DNA from: Distichodus sexfasciatus
Lineage: Eukaryota; Chordata; Actinopteri; Characiformes; Distichodontidae
Direction of reading: 5' to 3'
Length of the DNA: 64,000 nucleotides
Assembly (NCBI GenBank): GCA_032718565.1
Contig: JAVGVS010000002.1
Location: forward strand, 7,654,560 to 7,718,559
In this document: one piece after another, positions 9,647 to 20,889 of the stretch
Layout: each line of letters opens with the position of its first letter
Numbering within the stretch: position 1 is the stretch's first letter
Program-made: the position numbers and the translations under genes
Notes under the pieces: generated by a model
Database searches by the model: none
What the model was told of the DNA's origin: nothing
What the model saw: only the letters and a program-made list of their open reading frames with translations

Positions 9647-11440
9647 AATGTTCAGTTTCAGTAGAGGAGGTTGAATGAGGCTTGTGCAATACTCCTTTTA
9701 GTCCAAAGACAAAAGTACAAATCAGTTAAACATGCCTCAATTACTGTCAAACTGGCGTGATAAACCAATGCTATTTGGGAAAAGACCAGATGCCACATGA
9801 ACTTAGCTGGCTTCTCTTTAAATGTGAGACACTAACCATGCAGGCATACTTTAAAACTTTGTCAAACTATCATTTGTGACTTGAGGCATTCTAGTGTCGC
9901 TAGCTACATAAAATAAAATAATGCTACCTTGCAGAAGTCATAGTGTTAGAAACGCTATAAACTCTTTCTAAAAACAGCTACTCAGCAAGTGGAGACTCAG
10001 AACCTCGCAACTAACCCAACTGCACAGCGTGTTGTTTAATCTTAGGTAAGAATGCCTTGTGATGAAGAGCCCTCGCCTGGCTGATGGCATCGCTATGGTA
10101 GAGCTACACTTCTCTGCCGGTGCCATGCGGATGAGTACGGTTCTGTTGCCAGGGCAACTGAGGTGCCAAGCTCTGATTGGGTGAGTGGGCAAAAGCCTGC
10201 TTTCAAGCCTAGATTCAGAAAAGGTTTTTTGGCCCAAATGACAGGCCCTATTTCTCTTGGCTCCACTCAAAAAAACACAGGGGGCAGCAGTCAGCAACCG
10301 GGGCCACTTGGAGCAGTGAGTTAGCGGTAGCTGCTGCATTTCGGGTACGGACAGAGGCGGGCTTGGAAACAACCCAGATAACAGCACACAGCGGAAACAA
10401 AGGGAGTGAGAGGGCACGGCCGTGCACATCTTGGTTATTTTGGTTTTCTCTTTTGGGCGGACAGAGCACTTTGACCTGTTCTATGAGCTCTTGAGAGTTG
10501 ATGGGCACCATCCGAGCACTGAGGTGAAGGAGCCCGATTTAGTTTGGCTAGATGGATGGGAAGTGAGCGAAAAGTTTTAGAGAGAGACAATACGGGGAAA
10601 GCAAGTTGAGGAGAGACAATGTTGTAGAGAGAGCGAGAGGGTGTGTTGGGAGTAAATAAAGGGGAAAAAATGCCAGGCACTTGACCCTCGGAGGTGCGAC
10701 TCAGCTCGTGGTTGAGTTGCCTTTGAATTTGTCGAGGGACAGTGTGACGAAGGGCATAATACACCTGCCAGCTGCAGTCAGGACCGAGCGTCTGACAGAA
10801 ACACTCTGCTCCCCACTTTAACACAAAGTGCCATCAGAGCAGAACAACGCCAGCTACTCTCATCCCCCTTTCCTCCCTCCCCTATTTCTTTTCCATACAC
10901 ACTCCAACAGCAGTCGGCCCTCTGGAGAGTCCGTGAAACTGAGGAAAAGTTAAGACAGCAGAGAAGAAGAGAGCGAGCGAGAGAATCTTCCACCACTTCC
11001 CCCTCTGTAGAAGGGTCTCAGTGGAGCGGGGATTGATTGGTTCATTTGGTTTGGAAAAGTGGATCCCTGAAAACTTGTTTCCTTAGACTCCAGTGACAAA
11101 TGAGCTATCGATTAGTTGTTTACAATCTATGGGAACTGTGCCCTGACAGTGCATGATGGAGCTCATAATGGTATGTCCCTCAGGTGTGTCGTAGCATCAG
11201 ACCACACCGATTTAATCTTAAGGTCCATGGGTGCAGAACCATGTGGTTAGCGCGCCCAGTCAAATGTGTCCTAATGATGGGAAGTGCAAAACAAACAAAA
11301 GAGAAGGGCACATAAAGGAGATCCCACACACCTAAACCCTTAATATATACTACTTCCCCACAATACCCTCGGATCAGCATTCATCTGGCCCTGCTTGATT
11401 GTTTCTGAGGTGCATACTGGAGACTGTCATCTGAGACGTA
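9647..11440. other. intronic non-coding DNA with a unique block at 10000-11010
   Basis: Positions 9647-9960 are AT-rich and unremarkable. Positions 10000-11010 are GC-richer, repeat-free and contain the RFX/NF-Y motif pair. Several overlapping antisense frames of 70-153 codons lie here; none shows a domain, a signal peptide or a supporting splice structure. Confidence 0.4.
10145..10180 (+). promoter_or_regulatory. RFX X-box followed by inverted CCAAT (NF-Y) box
   Basis: GTTGCC-AG-GGCAAC (10145-10158) is an inverted repeat matching the RFX X-box. CTGATTGG (10173-10180) is a good NF-Y / Y-box, and 14 bp separate the two. The block lies in unique, repeat-free DNA within the inferred intron. Such pairs mark RFX/NF-Y regulated promoters and enhancers, but no transcription start is evident here. 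Confidence 0.4.
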
Positions 11441-12400
11441 ACTAAACTCGCCCGAACCCTTTAGCATCATTTTTAATCGATGGGAATCGGAGGCCAGTTG
11501 AGAGATGGAGAGTTTAAGTCTGCATCTCAACTCGCCCAGCTCAGTATCAGTAAAGCTTTGGCCATAGTTGCAGTAACCTTTGCTATTGATTAGAGCTGAT
11601 TCCTCTTAAATGTCAGGCTACAATTTCTAGTCAGATGGTTATCATCAGATATTAGCCGGCTCGCTCATTACTAAGTGCTGTAAATCTTTGACACTACTTG
11701 TAATTATGGAATGTCATATTTGGATGCTAAAAGTATCCATTTTGGCTTATTAACATTCAATGGTGCACTCTGATCCCACCTTACCTGAGACATATTAATT
11801 ATCACTCAAGCGCGCCGTGCTGCAGCAAACCCCGGTTAGCCTACACAGATAACAAAATGCGAGCATTCATTAAAGTTAGTCGACCCACATCAACTTTTGC
11901 AGCTCTTTTTCTTCCTTACTGTAACTATTCGCTCTTTCTTTGGAAAAGAAAGCAATCAGATAAAAGGAAACGCAAGGTCAGAGTAAAGGGTCAGATTCCG
12001 ATCTCAGGGCTCAGCATGTGCTGAGATCAGACCGGGCCTATCGGCGAGTAGATCAGCCGCAATCAGCAGTGGATTGGAAGAGCGTAAGAGCTTAGCCAAG
12101 CGCTACTCTAAATACATAAATAATGCGGCCTCCTCCCGGTGCAGGCGTACGCCCTGCTCATTTATTGTCTCAATAAAGCCTGTCGGCAGGTCTCTGCGAC
12201 GGTCATCAGTCACGGCTCGCCTTAACTGGGTCGAGACCACAGGGGGCCCACGAGACCAGCTCCATGCTCCCTCTGTCTGCATGGCGTCAAAAAGCACAGC
12301 TGGGACCCTAGCATCGTTCAACGCCTTCGAGAGCAGCACTAGAAAGCTTGAGCTGTGCGTCAGATCACGAATCGGCCACAAAGTGTAAAGTGTGCCTAAA
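11440..12400. other. unique block, candidate conserved non-coding element
   Basis: The sequence is repeat-free with many homeodomain-like AATTA/TTAAT cores and a GC-rich end at 12000-12390. Both strands are open over part of 12074-12388, which is likely due to composition, since neither product is recognisable. Confidence 0.3.
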
Positions 12401-12539
12401 AGTCCTACTTGCTCTGATGAATGAATGAATTATCTATTTTTTGTGCTAATATTGTAATATATGCCATTTAAATATAGTTTGTTAACTGTTCGTAACATTT
12501 ACACCTTTGCCTCATCTGTTAATTTAGTTAGTTGGGGTC

Positions 12540-12715
12540 CCAGCTGTGCCTTTTGATGCTTCTACTTCTAGTTATTTATATTTTATAGTTTATTTTTATA
12601 TTTATATTCTATGTATCTTCTTTGTACCCTGTAGAAATTAGAGCCATGTCGTCTCGTCTCTCTGTATACTTACATATAGCTGAGATGACAATAAAATTTG
12701 CTTTGACTTTGCCTT
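12540..12715 (+). mobile_element. LINE-type 3' tail fragment
   Basis: It holds the string ending CTCTCTGTATACTTACATAT, AGCTGAGATGACAATAAAAT and TTGCTTTGACTTTG. It is the opposite-orientation partner of 736-800. No coding part of the element remains. Confidence 0.5.
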
Positions 12716-12800
12716 GTGTTCTTTTATGCTTTCTGCTAATACTTTATTTCTTTTTTCTATTTAAAATAATTATCATTTTAATACTGTAAAGAACTTTAAA

Positions 12801-13103
12801 TGGGTCGGCCGTAGGCCTTTTCTGTGTGGAGTTTGCATGCTCTCCCCGTGTTTGTGTAGGTTCCCTCCGGGTACGTCGGTTTCCTCACACAGTACGAAAG
12901 CATGCACTGTAGGTTAATTGGTGACTCTAAATTGTCCTGTAAGGTATGAGTGAGAGTGTGATTGTGTGAGTGTGTGTTTGCCTGGCGGTATGTTGGCGCC
13001 TACCCAGGGTTTGTCCCCTCCTTGCGCCTGCAGTTCCCGTGATAGGCTCCATTTCCCCCATGTCCCAGTTGGGATTAAGCAGTTCAAATAATGAATAAAT
13101 GAA
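12801..13103 (+). mobile_element. DANA/mermaid-like SINE, copy 3 (5' truncated)
   Basis: It starts within the body at GGGTCGGCCGTAGG and keeps GTGTGGAGTTTGCATGCTCT, AATTGGTGACTCTAAATTGT, GTTGGCGCCTACCCAGGG, GATAGGCTCCATTT and the AATGAATAAATGAA tail. Confidence 0.85.
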
Positions 13104-14109
13104 GAACACTAAACAATCTCTTTGTATGAAATGTTCTATATAAGTAACTTTGAATTGCCTTGCTTTCTTAAAAGCTCCTACTTTTATTCAAAGAAGAAAA
13201 TGCATCAGTTCTTGGATATTTGTGGAGACTTTAATAACCCTTGACTCTCTTGAGCCACATAAATTGATTTTTTAAATAATTAAATCAAGTGCCAGAATTT
13301 CTTAACTTTAAAAAATGAGCTACATAATATGTCTCTTAAGCAAATTGAAGTAGGGACTTGTGGATATAAAACAAGAGACTATTATTTTTTATATTTGTAC
13401 CATTTGTACTATAATCACATATTACATGCATTACTTTAAATTTGCAAAACACTTTTCATAGGATCATTTCATCATCATTACAAGACGATCAAATGTAAAA
13501 TTGTCATAAATGTGTTCTTTAGCCAGACAAATGTGACATTTTGTATTATGTTAAACTAAAGTTGGCATTTTAGGAAAAGAGGTTGAGGAAGGTGAACAGA
13601 GCAGATGGAGACTGCCTTAAGTGTTCCCATAAAAGATAATTGGCTTTTCTGTGACCTAATAGTTCTTCCAGAAAAGTTAATTCACCTTCCTCTTTTAGGT
13701 GGCTTTTTTTTAACACGATACTTTTTTAGGTGGGCAGAACTGCAGGCGTAAAGTACTAACTGGGGAAAAATACAGTACATTCAATGTCCATGTTTAGTAC
13801 TGTAGGATGACTCAGGGATGAGAAGACAATAAAGAATAGGTTGACTCACAAACACTCCTGAAAAAGACGAACACAGTGTGTCATATAACGGCCTGATAAA
13901 ATTGGAATTGTGTGTATGTGTGGAGACCAAATGAGAATTTGCGCCTACTCACCTTTTTTTAGTCATTGCACAATAATCCATTGCAGGAAAAATATCAGAT
14001 GGATAATGTGAGAATTAAACGGATATAAATACACTCTTTCAGTAGAAATTAGCTCATAATAAAACCTCCAGTAATGCTTATACAGTTTCTATATGATGCT
14101 GTAAAAGTG
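13104..14109. other. AT-rich non-coding intronic DNA
   Basis: I see no gene, recognisable repeat or strong motif here. Confidence 0.6.
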
Positions 14110-15296
14110 TTGGGGAGTAGCTAAACTATCTTTCCTGTCAGGAGCAAAGCTGTTTTAAAATACTGTAGCTTTTCTAATCACCAACTGTATATTTCTACGA
14201 ATAACTATACATCACAGTGCATTTCTTGGCAGATGCGAGATGGAATCGGATGATGGAGTCCACGTTGGACAGGACAGAAGCAAAAATGTGTGGCCATATT
14301 TATCAAAATGTATGACTCTTAAAGAACCAGTAAAGTGAAAACTGTCCTTGATTTGGTAACATGTGAAATGTGTCAGAAAGGTGTGTATGAAAAGATGAGG
14401 GAAAACCCCTGAAGTCAGTTTTACGACGTTGTGGAGTTATGCAGTTTAACAGTTTTTCGTTGCTTTTCACGGCAGGTTTTTCAGGGTGGGACTAAAACAC
14501 AGTCAGTTGACCTAGAGAGGGTTATGTTAAGCATAGCTCTGCCCACCTACCTGCCCATGTCTACTGCTCTGGCCTTGCCCACCTGCATAGCGTCAGTAGC
14601 CTACCTGCTAATCTGGGCAAGTTCACTAAGGGAGTCTGTCATATGCTAAGTCCGAGGCGGTTTCTAATATCTCCATTCCCTCACCTTTTTTAACAGTGCA
14701 TGTGTGTGCATGTGTTTTATAGTCAATGGGTAGGGGCACTGTAGTAGTGGGCGGTGCTTCAGTGCTTTGAGTAGACACATCCTACAGCATCCGAGTGTAC
14801 AAAGTACCGTCCTTACTTGCACCACTTTGAGACTTAATTTAACCTACGAAGCAATGTTCATATTCACTCAAAATTGACGAGCTGATTAGTGACAACTGAT
14901 TCTTTGATATGAGTAACTTAGAGCCGGTCTTATTTTGACTTTACTGGGTCTTTAAAGGCAACATGAACAGAGCTTACGCAGATATTTACAAGTAACATGT
15001 GGAAGCCAAAAATCCCTCCTAAAGTCACTGAAATCTTCTTGTGATGCGCCATTACATTGTTACAACATAGAGATCTTCAAAATACTTTTAACATTAGGTT
15101 TCACATTGTAATGCATTTACTTGAAGAGTATTTGACAGCACACATATAAAGAACTACTGAAGAAAAGGTTTTGGTGTAGTTACTTTTTCTGTAGCTACTT
15201 TGTCTCTGAACCTTGTACATAGCTCTTAAAACAGGAGTTTGGCTGTAGCTTAGCTGCTTTTAATTTTAAGTAGTGAGTAGCTACTGTCTAAACTTT
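14110..15296. mobile_element. hAT-type element remnant carrying a nested MITE
   Basis: It begins AGTGTTGGGGAGTAGCTAAA, a hAT-like end. An internal stretch at 14235-14300 (GATGGAGTCCACGTTGGACA, then AGAAGCAAAAATGTGTGGCC) matches the element at 49632-50042. After the nested element, AGTAGCTAC-rich sequence to 15296 resembles the other half, but the CCCCAACACTG end is eroded. The right boundary is uncertain. Confidence 0.5.
14323..14951. mobile_element. piggyBac-like MITE flanked by TTAA
   Basis: TTAA target duplications lie at 14319-14322 and 14952-14955. The ends are inverted repeats: AGAACCAGTAAAGTGAAAA on the left and, reverse-complemented, AGACCCAGTAAAGTCAAAA on the right. The 629-bp interior has no transposase frame. 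It sits inside the hAT remnant at 14110-15296, so it is the younger insertion. Confidence 0.65.
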
Positions 15297-16640
15297 GGCA
15301 ATGGAAGGTTCAGCTATTGAATTTCTAAGAGCAATGGATGCGGGACAGCTGACTGTAGTAACACGTTTTAGGTGTTTTACTCCTGTGGGGGGTGTATGGG
15401 GCCGGTGGGAGTGGGCCAGAGGGCTCAGAAGGGCCTGGGCAGGCGCACGGCCGCTTTGCTCCAACAGACGTCGGTTATTAAACGATCTCTGTCAGTGTGT
15501 CTCCTGTTATGGTTGACATTTCCACCGCTGGCTTACAGCCTCTCGTGGCCGTGCAAGGGTTTGTTGGGGGTGGGAGGGGGAAATGTCAGCGCACATCTGT
15601 GAGTCCACGATATCACTCAGGGCTGCGGTGCGCTCGCCAGGCCCTGTTGGGGATGCTCGGGCCCCACGGAGCGCCTCGCGGCCAGACGCTGCCTTCACAA
15701 ACAAATACTGGCATGCCAAATGCTGCTGCCAATTAGGGCTCAGGCTGGCATTTACCAAAGCGCTGAGAGGAGAGATGCTCTGTGTGTGTGTTTGTATGTG
15801 TGTGGGGGGGGGCTTTAACTCAGCATGATTGACAGCAATTAGAGGCGATTTATGGGAGCAAAGGTTATTGTTTTTTTGCGCAAATAAAGAAAAAAGTAAT
15901 ACACAACAGAGGGAACAACAGATGGCACTTGTTTTTGCGTCGCTGTCATAAATTTACTAAGAAGTGTAAATACCAAAGTGTTGTTTTGTTTGGAACGTCA
16001 TCAGGTGAGTGATCTGGCACAAAAGCCTTTTTAAAAGGCCTGCTGAGGAGCTTGGGAGGGCGTCTTCGCTCAGATGGCGGAAAACGAGGGAATGAGCGTT
16101 TGAGATTCAGCCTGTGAACCGGACGAGGCAGGATGCTGGAGACTAATTATGCAGTGAGGGGTGGAGGGGGCGATTTTAGCTCTCACTGTGGTTAGCTGCT
16201 CCGCCCTGCGAGGGGCTTAGTAAGGGCCTCGCTCTAGGGTGGGCCTCGAGCTTCGAAACGCGACTAATTGGGCTACATCTTGTATTCATTTCCTTTTTTC
16301 CATGGAAACATGAAAGAGGACGGGTGTAATGAAAGCAAATGATGGCAGACCATCATTTGGGGAGTTTTTTTTCCTGAAACACCTTTGTTTGACCATGTTT
16401 GTTCTTCCTCTTTTTTCAAAGAAGCAGCAGGACCGTTTTTCCTGGTGAGAGCTTGGAAGTGTCGCTGTTGGTGTTGTGTGTAGGCCTATGTGTGTCGCTA
16501 TTGTGTCTGTATATGTGTGGGAGTGTTTCGTGCTGTAGTGGTGTGAATGGGAGATGGGAAAAAGACTAGGGAAGGGAAAGCAGAGAAAGAGAGAGAGAGA
16601 CGGTGGGGGGCCTGACAATGGCTCGCCGTGTTAGAAAAAA
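15297..16640. other. unique non-coding DNA, GC-richer at 15390-15770 and 16010-16260
   Basis: No recognised gene. Overlapping frames at 15295-15828 on both strands reflect GC content. A TG/G-rich patch lies at 15781-15811. Near 16073, AGATGGCGG is YY1-like. This is a candidate regulatory region on composition only. Confidence 0.3.
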
Positions 16641-17630
16641 GTGCGTGTGAAATTAAGACACACTGAATTTGCTTAAAAGGGTCTTTGAGCTGTCATTAGC
16701 TGGCAGAGGTGCTGTGAGGAATGTTAATGGCGCCAGAGCAGCGGGGGCGATCACGGGCAGTCGGAACCAGGCCAGGGAGCGGCGAGGCGGGGGTTCGAGG
16801 GGAGAAGGGCCTTGAATACATCCACATTAAGCTGGCTAAAGTAGAAAAAACACGGATTTCACATGATAACATGTCTCTTTTACATGACAGGCAGATATAA
16901 ATACTGGAAATGCATTAGACAACCCACCATGTGTCTCTTCTGTTAAGGACGAAAGGCAGAAACTAAATTTCTTGGACGAAATACACCCACCATTGGGCAA
17001 TACGCTGAGCCCCAAGACCGGGATCTAACTCTGATGTTGCATTTTCCCCCGTTCACTCTTCTATTTCATCTTCAGCACTCATTTTTTCCACCGTCCACTT
17101 CACATCTGAATTTAAGAAAACAACAAAAATCAACCTCAGCCACCAGCAGCTTGATTGCATCTTTTCAAAAGTATTTTTTCCTGTTGAGAGTGAAATGTGA
17201 AGCTAGCGTTTTCAGATTCAAACCCCTCCTGTGCTTCTCTTTGTTCCGAAAACCTTTGTTTGTATGGAATAGAAATCACAGCAAAGCCTGTAAAAATGAA
17301 ACTGAAATGAAAAATGTTCATGTATTAAGCAGTTGTAGTGACCTTTTTTGTTGTTGGTGACATTGTCCAATCTAATTTTGAATGATTTAGAGGTCAGTTT
17401 GAGAGTCAGAAGTGTGTTGAAGTGTGTTTTACAGGAGTAAAATAGATTGGTACAAGGCTAAAAAGGATTTAATTAGTACAACAAAAGGCCTGAAATAACT
17501 GGAGAAGTTCATTATAACTGTATAATTTGGGCAGAGGTATGCAGGCAGGATGTCTGCTTCTTTGTAATGGTGTTGAGAAATAAAACATGAGGAAGATAGA
17601 ATTGAACATAGATAACAAAGAGGACTGCCA
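16640..17630. other. non-coding intronic DNA
   Basis: There is a GC-rich patch at 16720-16810 followed by AT-rich DNA. The frame at 17034-17360 has no recognisable product. Confidence 0.5.
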
Positions 17631-17636
17631 GTGTTA

Positions 17637-18327
17637 CACCCTATCCACACAGGCGTTCAAATCTTGGATAAATGAAGGCGCACTGAATGCCCTACGTGTT
17701 TTTGTTGCGTTTTGTAGCTGCGTTTGATTGACTTCAGTGAGGCGTTACATTGGCATTAGTTTGATGCTGTTTAATGCCAACCTGCAGCCCAATTTGGAAT
17801 TTCGTGTGTACCTGTGGTGGCCGTAATCAAGCTGTCCAATCTGTTTACCTGTGTGCCAAAATTTTAAAGAGGAAACAAGTTCTGTGGCACATGCAGGAAA
17901 TCCCTGTGCTACACAGTTGGTTTGGTATAATGACGTCACATGGAATGGGAGTATATCTTAAAGTAAAAATAACTTGAACATGTAAAGTTTTGTGGCACGT
18001 AAAGGACAGTCTTTGTGCTGTACAGTTGGTTCTACATCACCCACTGATGCGGATAATAGGAATATTAAACTAATTTAACGGAATCATGCGAAATATTCGG
18101 TGGTCCAGGACGTCAATTGAATTGCATGTAATAACGACGTTTTCTTTGCCTTCGTCTGGATCTTGGCAGAAATTGGCGCCAGGAAAATGTTGCATGGAGT
18201 ATTTATTTGACAGCATCCGAATGAACGCAGGTCACGAATGCCTGTGTGGACGCTCTGATTTCCACACTCACCTGACGCCACGAACGCCAGAAAAAAGCCT
18301 GATTCAGACATCAATGTGGACATGGCC
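17637..18327. mobile_element. Harbinger-like MITE (candidate)
   Basis: TTA trinucleotides flank the unit (17634-17636 and 18328-18330). The ends are imperfect inverted repeats: CACCCTATCCACA on the left against GGCCATGTCCACA from the right, 9 of 13 matching. Inside, about 55 bp is directly repeated in diverged form at 17878-17935 and 17988-18040 (GTTYTGTGGCAC, then GTACAGTTGGTT). No transposase frame was seen. Confidence 0.45.
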
Positions 18328-18689
18328 TTAGAAATGTCCCTAATGTGAGATGTTGGTCAGTCAGTTTGTCTCGAGACAACTCCCTTTATTTGACTGCGTA
18401 GGTTTGGTAACGGCGAGGAGCTTGAATCAAAGGCAGCTGGAATTCTTTTAATGTTCTTGAAGACGTTTCACCTCTCATCCGAAAGGCTTGTTCCATTCTA
18501 GAAATCTTCTGGAGAGTTCTCAAGACTCTGCTTATTAATTAAGTTTAAATGTGTCAAGGAAGCTGTTCTTTTTGCTACCACACTGGACTGTTGGATTTCA
18601 TATTTTCAGGGCCAAGAAAAGCCATAATTCTGTCCGGCAACAACACTGTATGGTGTCAGCGGTCAACAAAACAGACAGCGATCACCACA

Positions 18690-19600
18690 CAGATGAAGAA
18701 AGCCTCTCGAGCATGACTGCTTTGACGAGATCGGCTCGGCGAGGATTTAATTAGGACAGAGGGCAGGCTGACATTTGCAAAGCCCGGCGTTTCAGACCGG
18801 CGTCTCCACAGCGGCTCTCAGCAGGAGATAAATGGATCTCGATAACAACAACAATATCCAAAAGACAACCTCATCTAGCGTGTCTCTCAGGTCTAAAATG
18901 GAGCATACTGCACGGCTGGTACTGGTACGTCCTTCGAACCGACTCACTCGAATGCTGACGGGATGTCGACACTTCCCCTTAAAAGATCGGACATATTATC
19001 AGCCAAGCAGCCGCAATCAGATCGTTCCCGTAGCGCTGAGCTGGCCCACTCCTACGTCCCGCCAGGCCTCTGCTTCCCACAGCATTATAGCGGGATTTAT
19101 TACCGAGGGTCGCCGGCTGTTGACACCAGCATGATATAGCATTTCGCTGAGATAGTGTCCCACCGTGGGTGTAATGATGTTATTCCTCCTCTTATCATGG
19201 CCAGATGAACCGCGCGCCTGGACCTCCTCTCTGCTGTCGGATTACAGCCAGGTTGTTTTCATTTCGCGATGCCACGTCGCCCTTGAAGTCCTGCGGCCCG
19301 CGTTGTCGGAAGGTGGCGGCGCTCGCAGGCCGAGACGTGACCAGAGGCTTCGAGAGTGGCTCGCTCCCCGGAGGCGGCGGTCGAAGGGGCGAAATTGATT
19401 AAAAATGTTGTGGCGAGAGCTCAAATTAACCAGCGGGACTGCCGTGCTCTTGATGTACGACATCAGATAAAGCGCTGTGAAATGGAAGGGTTTTAAATCC
19501 GGCAGCAGGCTGCGCAGGTGCCCTCTTCTTGCCTTTATGGTCAATTGGATTAATAATTGAGGTTAACAGGCTATCACAATCGAATTGTTAGACACAGAGA
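18690..19600. other. unique GC-rich block, candidate conserved element
   Basis: The block is repeat-free with several CpG runs (19205-19390) and a short TTTAATTAGG near 18746. Frames of 65-100 codons on both strands have no recognisable domain. I read it as candidate regulatory DNA. Confidence 0.3.
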
Positions 19601-19909
19601 CAGTCCAGTAGGACGTATTGTCTTATTAAGGAGGAAAAGTCCTGGTTCCTGCACCATTGCCGCACATGCCACGGAACAGGGAGGACAGTTATTCATACGG
19701 CCAGAAAAATGAAGAGAACATGGTGTTATCTGTAATGAAGTGACCTGCAGTTTTACAGTTCTGGTATTTTATTTTTAGAATATGCTATTTTTAACATAAC
19801 ATTTATATGACAGTTGTGATTTATACATTTTATAATTGATGTCTCAATGGATCTGATGATTGTTTATCCAATTTCTCATGATGATGCTCTTTTGGGATTA
19901 CAGAGCTTT

Positions 19910-20154
19910 GGGGCAGTAGCATAACGGTGTCTGCCCTGTGAGCGGAAGCCCCGTTCGAATCCACCACCAGTAAAGGTACAACTGAAGTACTCATGAGCAA
20001 GGAACCATCCCCAAGCACTGCTCACGTGGTGCTGTCCATATCAGTTGCCTATTGCGCCCTCTGTCAAATGCAGAGGTCATATTTCTTTGTAGTGCACTGT
20101 CTGCTGTGCTGTGCTGTGGTGTGTTCACAATGACAATCACTCACTTTCACTTTA
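19910..20154 (+). mobile_element. SINE family B, full-length copy with a tRNA-like head
   Basis: It starts GGGGCAGTAGCATAACGG, has the B-box-like CCGTTCGAATCC, then TGAAGTACTCATGAGCAAGG and CCCCAAGCACTGCTC. It ends GTGTTCACAATGACAATCAC then TCACTTTCACTT. This is one of the best copies for deriving a consensus. Confidence 0.88.
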
Positions 20155-20377
20155 CTGCCTACGTCCCTCGTTCGGTTTAGCGTGTCCGTCTCCTGTGTTC
20201 TATTTTATGTCCTGTCATGTAAAATGTTTAGCCTGATTTCATGGGATCTTGTGTAAAATTGATTTATCGTTGTGCTTGTGTGTGTGTGTGTGTATTTGTA
20301 TGCATGTGAGAGTGTGTGTGGCCTGAAAATAATATCCCCCACAAAAGTATTCAAGCTAAAAATGGTTATTAAGATTA

Positions 20378-20885
20378 AGGCTGGGTATACAATGTGATTT
20401 TTTCATTCGTTTTGTAAACATCCAGGTCAAACTGTGCAAATAAGTTGCATGCATTAAAAAGCCAAAGCTCCCAATTTATGTGCGCACACTATACAGGCCG
20501 ATGCACTGATACAACCAGACTGCTCACACTACACAATCTGTTGCCATGTTTGTACTCGGTACGCTACTTGCATTTTACTTCCAGTTCTGCGTTCGCACAG
20601 GCGCAAAAAGGGAAAACCTACTGAGGTTCAGGTGACTTGGCTCGTGGCCCTGCTTCAGCAGTGCGATACCCTCACAAGGGGTGACTAGAATTTCAAACAG
20701 GTTTGATTTCCATCCAACCATGCGACTGCCGATCGGGATCTGGTCGTGAGGGGTTAATCGGTGCTTGTTATCCCATGTATACTACATGACGCACGATTGA
20801 GCTGAAACTCAGGCCGATCCAATAGTCGCATGAGTGAGTGAAATCGGCTAGAAATGGGCTCAAAATCGCACGGTGTAAGCCCAGC
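20378..20885. mobile_element. Harbinger-like MITE
   Basis: The left end GGCTGGGTATACAATGTGAT pairs with the reverse complement of the right end, GCTGGGCTTACACCGTGCGA. TTA flanks both ends (20375-20377 and 20886-20888), as expected of PIF/Harbinger target duplications. The 508-bp interior is non-coding. Confidence 0.7.
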
Positions 20886-20889
20886 TTAA

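Noticed and set aside
10435..10824. 129-codon minus-strand frame beside the RFX/NF-Y motif
   Set aside because: No recognisable protein and no splice support; two other frames overlap it.
18180..18330. GCC TGT GTG GAC GCT, reading ACVDA like the end of the missing TAFA5 exon
   Set aside because: The upstream frame has a stop within a few codons and lacks the CXC part. The segment belongs to a MITE, and no donor follows at the right place.
19910..19980. tRNA gene suggested by A-box and B-box-like sequence
   Set aside because: The boxes belong to the head of SINE family B, which continues into a shared body and tail; no cloverleaf with a proper anticodon arm could be drawn.
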